Shown here in pieces: positions 57,606 to 64,000 of a DNA stretch of 64,000 nucleotides. The translations under genes were made by a program, and so were the position numbers. The notes below the pieces were generated by a model that worked only from the letters and a program-made list of their open reading frames with translations, searched no databases and was not told the origin of the DNA. Location of the stretch: contig JAPDRN010000101.1 in assembly GCA_030247855.1 (NCBI GenBank), forward strand, positions 1-64,000. The letters run 5' to 3'. The stretch is from Knufia peltigerae. Lineage: Eukaryota > Ascomycota > Eurotiomycetes > Chaetothyriales > Trichomeriaceae. Every line of letters begins with the position of its first letter. The first letter of the stretch is position 1.

Positions 57606-60600
57606 TTAAACAATCTCGACATATTCACGGAACTCATCGTAAAGCCACGAATCTATTCCTTCCCATTTCTTTTTCTCTTCCGCTTCATACAAACACATCT
57701 GTCTCTCCTCCGGCGTTTGATCGATAGATGCTAAAGGATATGAAGCTTCCATATCCACCACATCTCTTGAGGTTCGATTCGTGCTTTCAATTGGATGAGA
57801 CTTGCTCCACTCCATGACACCAGTTGCCGCAGATGAAGATCTCAACCTGCCTATTTGAGGATCTCTTGTTCTTCGTAGAGATCCAGGGGACTTGTCTTCG
57901 GACGCTACATTAGTTTCGCTGCTTGGCCATTGCTCGACGGGACTGCTACTAAAACCAGTAATGAGAAGGCCTTTGCCAGGACCCACAACGTCACTTGTAG
58001 TGGCTTTCCGGGATGAGGGCTCAAAGCCACAAAGATCGACCTCATACCTCAATATGTCCGGAAAATCATCATCACCATGATCCGGAGGCTTCGTCTCTGG
58101 GTTTGTAGCGGTGATGTTCAGCTCATTACGACATGTCCCCTTGGCAGCTCCGTCAATCGGGAAAACATCAGGGAGGTCGTCTGAGAACAGAAATTCGTCA
58201 TCTGAGTCACCAATCGCTGGATGCAGATCATTGGCTTTCTCTATTGCTTGGACGTCGAGTCTGTTATGTTGGGCTTGGACCTTGCCATTGTCTCCCGAGG
58301 ATTGGTCACCCTGATCTGGGTCTGACAGTTTCAACTTTTTACTGACATGTTCATTGATCGGTGTTTTGCCTCCATTGTCGATGCCGACATTACTCGTCGC
58401 TTTGGAATTGGAAACCTGCTCGAGATGACCCCCACTGCTCCCTCCAGGTTCAGCTTTCCGTCTCACATGCTTCAGTCCAGTAATCTTCATTTGCTTTTTG
58501 TCTGGAGCCTTTGGACGACGCTTGGGTTTGGTAACGCCTTCTTTGCAACACTTATGTTTGCAGTCTCGGTGATGCTGGACGCAATCATGCTGACATGTCC
58601 ATCGTCCGTTAGCAAGCTGGACTGGCTCTCTGTAAGACGAGGCATCACCCTCGTCCTTATGATCGCGGTTCCGCTTCTGTGCAAGTTCCGAACCGCGCCG
58701 TCCACCGTTAGATTTGCCCCTTGTCTTCTCTTCTTCTTGAAGGATCTTGTCGATATCTTGCACATCTGAAATATCATGCTCATTCGTTTCGAGAGCTAGA
58801 AGGTCTTGATCATCGACGCCACCGTCGTCAAACTCGTCGGTACGTCCATCCTTGACTTGTGGCTTGTTATTGTTGGCAATCTCAGAAAAAGGACCTTGCT
58901 GCCTTGGAAAAAACGAGCTAGGTATGTCTGTCAGCCGTAGCTCAGCATATTTGCTCGTCCCTGCAATTTCATCGCACATCACATAACAACTGATATTGCT
59001 TGTAGGCTTGGTCACCACTGTCGATAAGAACACCTGCTGTCCTTTGAGCAGATTTTTGGCGCTGAATCTTCGGAAATCTATCAGAGTCCCGTCCGAAGTT
59101 TCCACTAGCAAACAGACATAGATATCCTTTCTTTTGAATACCAATGGTGGAGTCTCGTTGAGAAATCCGATCTCAGCAACAAGCTTGATTGTTGCACCAG
59201 TCCCACGCTTCAAGTCTCTCCCTGTCTCTTTTACGCACACTCGTAAGTTCGGGAAGCTTTCGAGCTTCTTGAGAAGATCGTGTCCGTAAGGAGGATTCTT
59301 TCCGAGTACCACCTCGATACGAGACGGCTCCGTGTTGAGCAAAACGTCAATGCCGTTGATGGAAGCCGAAGCGAGTTTGCGGACGGAAACCTCTCCGAGA
59401 CCGTCCAGTTGTCTCAATTGACTCGCGGTGTTGTCCCAGACACGGGCAGCAAGACTCCGACCCAATTCCAGAGCATTTCTTGCGGACACCGAGTCCTTGA
59501 AATAAATCTGACAATCAATGATGCACCGGATGAGGCGATTCGCATGACTGAAAACGGTCGATTTGTCGATCCGGTGCTGCTGGTGGTGCTTTCTGTAGTT
59601 GTCATTGTCCGGAATCAAGACATTGCCCAACTCGGCCTGAATCAAGAGTGACACTTTATGCGCCTGGAGTGCCACATCCACCTTGACCGGAAACTTGATT
59701 TCCGGGGCTTTATTGATCTCTTTGTAGAATGACTTTTCTCCTGCCATCATGCGAACGTCGCGAAATTCCTTGGCCTGGGTTAAGATCGACAACTGCAAAG
59801 GGGTTAGTAGCCTTGAAATAAATCACAAGTCATACCACATACAATTTCCGACATCTTTGCTTTGGGAGGCAGGTTAATGAAAGACTTCATCGTTTCGAAA
59901 TTGATATAGTATCGTGCCATGATTTGTCCGTATTCAGTTGATACCAATCGAGCTTGTTCCTTCACGAGGCCGGCATTGATGAGTAATGCAATGTCTTTTT
60001 GGCACAATTGTTCCAGCAGATCAACCTCCAAAACTGTATCGATCCCCTCTTTGAAGCGATAGTGGGAAGGGTTTTTCTTCATGCGAACGTGAAGGAATGT
60101 GCTCGCAAGCCAGGTTTTGGCCGTTGAAAAATCATACACAGTTCCTAATCCAATCTCGGCGTTGAGATGTTCGATCAAGTTCAGGTGCAGGCAACTCTCA
60201 AGAATGCCTTCTCCTGACACCATTTTCTCATATCTTTCAGCCTTCTCTTTTCTTGTTAGTATGACTGCACAAGCGGACGTCTCAAACTGCGGCCGACCGG
60301 CTCTTCCAAGCATTTGCATCACCTCTAGATCAGCATATTCTTGTAAACCATTGTCCGACCAGGCACTTGTCCCTTTGAGGATGACTAAGTAGCAGGGAAG
60401 GTTAACACCGACGGCAAGTGTAGATGTGCTGCAGATCACATTGATCTGGCCGGTTAGAAAAGCATTCTCGATAGTCCTGCGGTCAACCTGGTCCAGCCCT
60501 CCATGGTGAAATGCCACACCTGCAGCAGATGTGACTGGGGAGATGTTAGCGTCTGCCTAGAGTCGAAGAACCCTGGATGGTTACCTGCCTTTGAGATCCT

Positions 60601-62253
60601 GAGACGTGAGTGTTAGCGGTGTCGTCGGACCTTTCCACAAACGCTGAGATGGAATTGAGGCTATCCACATATCAGCCAACTTCTTGGCAGTCGTTGTAGA
60701 TGCATTCCGGGTTGAGCAAAAGATCATCACGGGTTTCCCATGTCCGTGGCGTGCAATAACTCCTGGTAGTCTGTCCAACATTAGCCTTCTGCCCAATGAC
60801 AGAATGGCGATCCCCTGTCACTCACTGCTGTGTGAGCATCGACTCAAATGCGAAGTCGTTACCTCTAGCTGCGAACCCGTAGACATGTTTCGTCAGTTGA
60901 ACTGGCCGGAAGTTTTCACCAAAAACCTCCCTCTGCGCTGGCATGTGTTGCATAGTTGAATTCCGTCCAAGCCATGTGGCGATATCTTCGGAGTTCGGAA
61001 CCGTGGCAGAGAGTGCCACGAATCTGATATTGGCTCCGATAGACTTCATTCGAGATACAACGGCTTCCAGGGTGGCGCCACGGTTTTCTTTGAGAATGTG
61101 CACTTCATCGACGAGGAATAGCTTCACCAATTGAATCAGTCTGGCATGATCTTTCCACTTGCGAGTCACACTGTCCCATTTTTCTGGAGTTGTAATGATG
61201 ATATTTGCACTCTGCACGTTGCGCAAGTGATTAGAATCGGCATCACCTGTCAGTTCAGCACATTTCAAGTTCAAGTGGCCGAATTTGGTCTGCCAGTCGC
61301 GATTTCTTTCGGAGCAAAGAGCTTTTGTCGGAGCTTGGTAGACAACCTTGAAGTCGCCGGCGGTCGACTCCGCGGCGAGTCTGCATATGGCAAGCTCCAT
61401 AATGACAGTCTTCCCACTGCCGGTAGGGGAGGATACCACCAGATTGTCATCAGTGCCAAATGCACTTGCAAAACATTTAGATTGAACTGCATTGAACATC
61501 TCAAACTTGAAGATTGGGCGGAGTCGACCAGGCAGAGTCTTAGTAGCCACCAGCTGTATCCCCTGAGTGGTGGGTGGCAAGCTAGCATGATGCATTCTTG
61601 GTGAGGGCTGATTTGATGGCTTTCCCTCGTGGTATAAATCTTCGCCAGGATAAGATTGTTGTAGGAATGAAATTGTGCTCTCTGCCTTCGCCGACTTTAT
61701 CTGTTGACGATGTTGCAACATGGACATTGTTGGACTAGTCAGATCAGGACCTGTTGGAGAGCTGAAAGGGTGAAGTGCAGGAGCACGCTCGTCCCAGTCA
61801 TGTATTTCCACCGGCCCCCTTCTGAGGTTGGGTTCAGTCCATGTGCTGGCTGGTCCAGTATTTCCGGTGTTGCTTGTGGAACCGTGCAACGGTAATGGCC
61901 TATGAGCTCGCGAGGGTTCTGCTTCTGCTTGGGGATCGTCTGGCGCATCATGGCTGATCCCTTCCAGGAGGGACATATCTGTCAAGGTGTAAGTAGTATT
62001 CCAGATGAAATAGCTTGTCCTCACCAAATTCGTCCAGGTCGTCATCGCGAGTCACGACCGGAGCAGTGCTCAATTTGGGTCCGTGTGGAGGTGTATGCGG
62101 CGTATGTAGAGATGGATTTCGCTGAGGAGAGTGGTAAGCAGATCTTTGAATTTGTATAAATCTCTGTGGCCGTGAACGTGAAGCAAGATTGCGGCGATGG
62201 GCACCAAAGGAAGGGGGGTTGTAAGTGGCCTGCGTTTGTCTTGTGGAATTCAT
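57606..62253 (-). CDS. Mer3/Hfm1 meiotic DNA helicase
   Basis: 1480 residues from five exons: 62253-62025, 61978-60826, 60770-60589, 60534-59843 and 59792-57606. Mer3 is a meiosis-specific 3'-5' helicase that stabilises recombination intermediates and promotes interfering crossovers. After a disordered start of about 200 residues come the ATP-binding motif SPTGSGKT, the DEVH box and SAT. The second helicase domain has VMIFCSTRNAS, GVAFHHGGLD and QMLGRAGRPQF, followed by a winged helix and a Sec63-type domain. A cysteine-rich motif near the end (WTCQHDCVQHHRDCKHKCC) is shared with Hfm1 proteins. Introns are 46, 55, 54 and 50 bases; the third appears to use a GC donor. The gene suggests capacity for meiosis. 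Confidence 0.95.
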
Positions 62254-62605
62254 GAGTCTGATTAATTTGTCTGTTGCCAGACTTTGTGCGCTGGCTAAAG
62301 TGTGTATTGCAGCAGACAGAAAACAAATAAGATGGGCTCTGAGGGGTGTGAGCAGAATATAGAAGGGCAAGGCGCATGTCAATTGTTCATGGCAGGCACG
62401 AAGCCCTATACTTTAAGTACAGCACGTGACACCGAGACTGAGACCTGCCGTCTGATGTTTGTGAGGATTTTGTTCCTGTAGTACTTGGTATAACGTTCAG
62501 TATCAATGCAGCCTCCTCAAGTGCCGTTCAGCATCAGCATAGGGCATCATTGGGTATACTAAATTCCCTCCTCGCTCGTCAGGTCATTGTCATGCTAGAC
62601 ATGTT
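62254..62605. other. intergenic upstream of the helicase gene
   Basis: Probable promoter of the Mer3 gene and 3' region of the sugar transporter gene. No supported gene or RNA seen. Confidence 0.5.
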
Positions 62606-64000
62606 TCAATCGTCGTACTTTGGGAAATAACCAGCAGACTCATTCTTGCGCTTCTTACGATTAGGAGAACCTGGACGTGACGTCGCCATGGCGGTTTCTT
62701 CTTGGCTGAGGGGTGTTTTTGGTATCTGAATGGACATATCATTCATGTCCAGCACATCACCCTGCACCGATTTCTCGTCGCTGTAGATCTTGATCGACGG
62801 CGGCGGCGCATACTGAATGCGAGATTCCTCTGTGTTGTATATGATAGTGGATACGAGAACGATGGAAGCCCCCAATAGAAACTTAACATGTGTCAGCAAA
62901 AGGAACACTGATCGAGGTCGCTGCTACTTACATGGCTCGTCAAGGAGTTATCAAAGAAGACAAAACTCGCTAAACTGCTGAGGACCATGCTAATGCTCAA
63001 AGCGAAGTTTTTAGCAATATTGTCGGCGTAAAAGATTGCAAAAGCCGCCAGGACTGCGCCGATTGTTTGTATGAGGATCGAAGCAACAACAACCGAATTG
63101 TAGCCGGCGAAGAATCCATATTTGGCGACGGTTTCGCCATCCAGAAAAATGATGCCAATGAAGAACGCTGGGAAAAGAGAGTAAATGGACAGCTGGACAT
63201 TGCGGATCCAAATAGAGGTGGCCTTTGGGGACTCTTTCATGATCTTTTCAAAATACACGCCAGCAAGGCCTGAAGTGATGCATACGCCGAGGACAGCAAG
63301 TAGTCCTGCCGAGGCGTCCATCCCTGGTGTATTAAGAGCGAGCTCATCTTCCTCAATACCCTCGTATGTGGCAGATCTTTTGTTGAGGTGGGAACCGTGA
63401 CCTGCAATTTTGAAATGCTCTCGCAGTGGGTTCGAAGACCTCGGTACATAGACTCGAGCATGGTGATTTGAGGCCAGTGAAGTTGTTGATTCTTGCGGCC
63501 ATGAAACTATTCCCACCCCAATCATCAAGAGAATAAGGGACACCCATTGCCTGCCCGACAGAGACTTTCGCAGGATCATGACGCTAAAGACCGCTGTGAC
63601 AAAGATTTTGAATTGATATGTGACGTGGAATGTGGCAGCGTCCAGATTAGAAATCCCAACATACTGTAGGCTATTTGCCAACGTGTACAGGCTTGCTGGA
63701 ATCGCAAGCTTCCAAGAATCGCCTCCAAAAATGGCATTACCAAGTGTTCGCAAGAGGGTCGTTGCTGTCGTGGTCTGAGGGACGGAAAGTGAGATCTCGT
63801 AGAGTGACACGGTAAGACAAAAGACCAGTTTCAGTAGTTCGACGAGGAAGACGGCCGTCGAGGGAAGATAACGATGCCCATCCGGAGTCGGCATGACTCG
63901 AGAATAGTGAAGAAGCTGTGGTCAATTGCGTTAGCAGGGCGTGCTCTTTTCGATGATCGTGATGCGATGGCTGCATACTAGGATAAAAACAGAAAACTGC
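62606..64000 (-). CDS. nucleotide-sugar (UDP-galactose-like) transporter, 5' end outside window
   Basis: Partial gene, three exons seen: 64000-63979 (incomplete), 63915-62932 and 62881-62606. Introns are 63 and 50 bases; the first gives FSVFILLLHYSRVMPTPDGH, the conserved entry of the SLC35A family. The N-terminal methionine lies beyond the window. The protein would carry UDP-galactose or UDP-GlcNAc into the Golgi for glycan synthesis, as Gms1 does in fission yeast. About nine membrane segments are visible, with the family motifs SLQYVGISNLDAATFHVTYQ, then LAGVYFEKIMKES, NVQLSIYSLF and DNIAKNFALS. The C-terminal tail of about 80 residues is charged and cytosolic, with KKRKNE near the end. Confidence 0.92.

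Noticed and set aside
60581..60796. Separate small minus-strand gene between the two helicase frames
   Set aside because: It is the middle exon of the Mer3 gene; splice sites on both sides join it to its neighbours.

Overview
This window is nuclear DNA of a filamentous ascomycete (Pezizomycotina). The evidence is a set of mostly intronless or few-intron genes, GT-AG introns of about 46 to 161 bases with CTAAC-like branch sites, and fungal families such as a Zn2Cys6 regulator, a SulP permease, the GPI inositol deacylase Bst1, Sde2, a DOCK protein and the meiotic helicase Mer3. Eurotiomycetes, perhaps Chaetothyriales, is my best guess, but it is weak. Gene models below were spliced by hand; exon ends are given wherever the reading frame and splice signals agree.

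Left part (1-20 kb): a four-finger C2H2 transcription factor (-), a long stretch with only coding-like fragments (2.9-6.9 kb), a DOCK-family protein whose catalytic DHR-2 region is missing (-), the ubiquitin-fold splicing factor Sde2 (+), a lone cytochrome P450 (+), and a Ydj1-type Hsp40 with a CaaX end (+).

Middle part (20-46 kb): a SulP sulfate permease (+), a zinc alcohol dehydrogenase (+), Bst1 (+), a small single-pass membrane protein (+), a Gag1-like clamp protein (+), a frameshifted F-box/2EXR-like gene (-), an endonuclease III-like DNA glycosylase (+), a FAR-17a/AIG1-like membrane protein (-), a Sel1-repeat protein like fission yeast Nif1 (+), and a cation exchanger with an altered first ion-binding motif (-).

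Right part (47-56 kb): an MFS transporter (+), a Zn2Cys6 regulator (-), an amidase (-) and a PRISE-type short-chain reductase (+) lie side by side. The exact palindrome CGGTACCG occurs twice in the shared amidase/reductase promoter and once upstream of the transporter, and I found it nowhere else in the window. This looks like a small undescribed regulated pathway: import, amide cleavage, reduction and a local regulator. It is the main candidate system here.

End (56-64 kb): a GNAT-fold acetyltransferase (+), the meiotic helicase Mer3/Hfm1 (-), and a nucleotide-sugar transporter whose 5' end lies beyond the window (-).

Intergenic DNA is rich in a short motif, TACTCCGTA/TACGGAGTA, in microsatellites, and in a few palindromes. 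I saw no tRNA, rRNA, intact transposon or CRISPR array.
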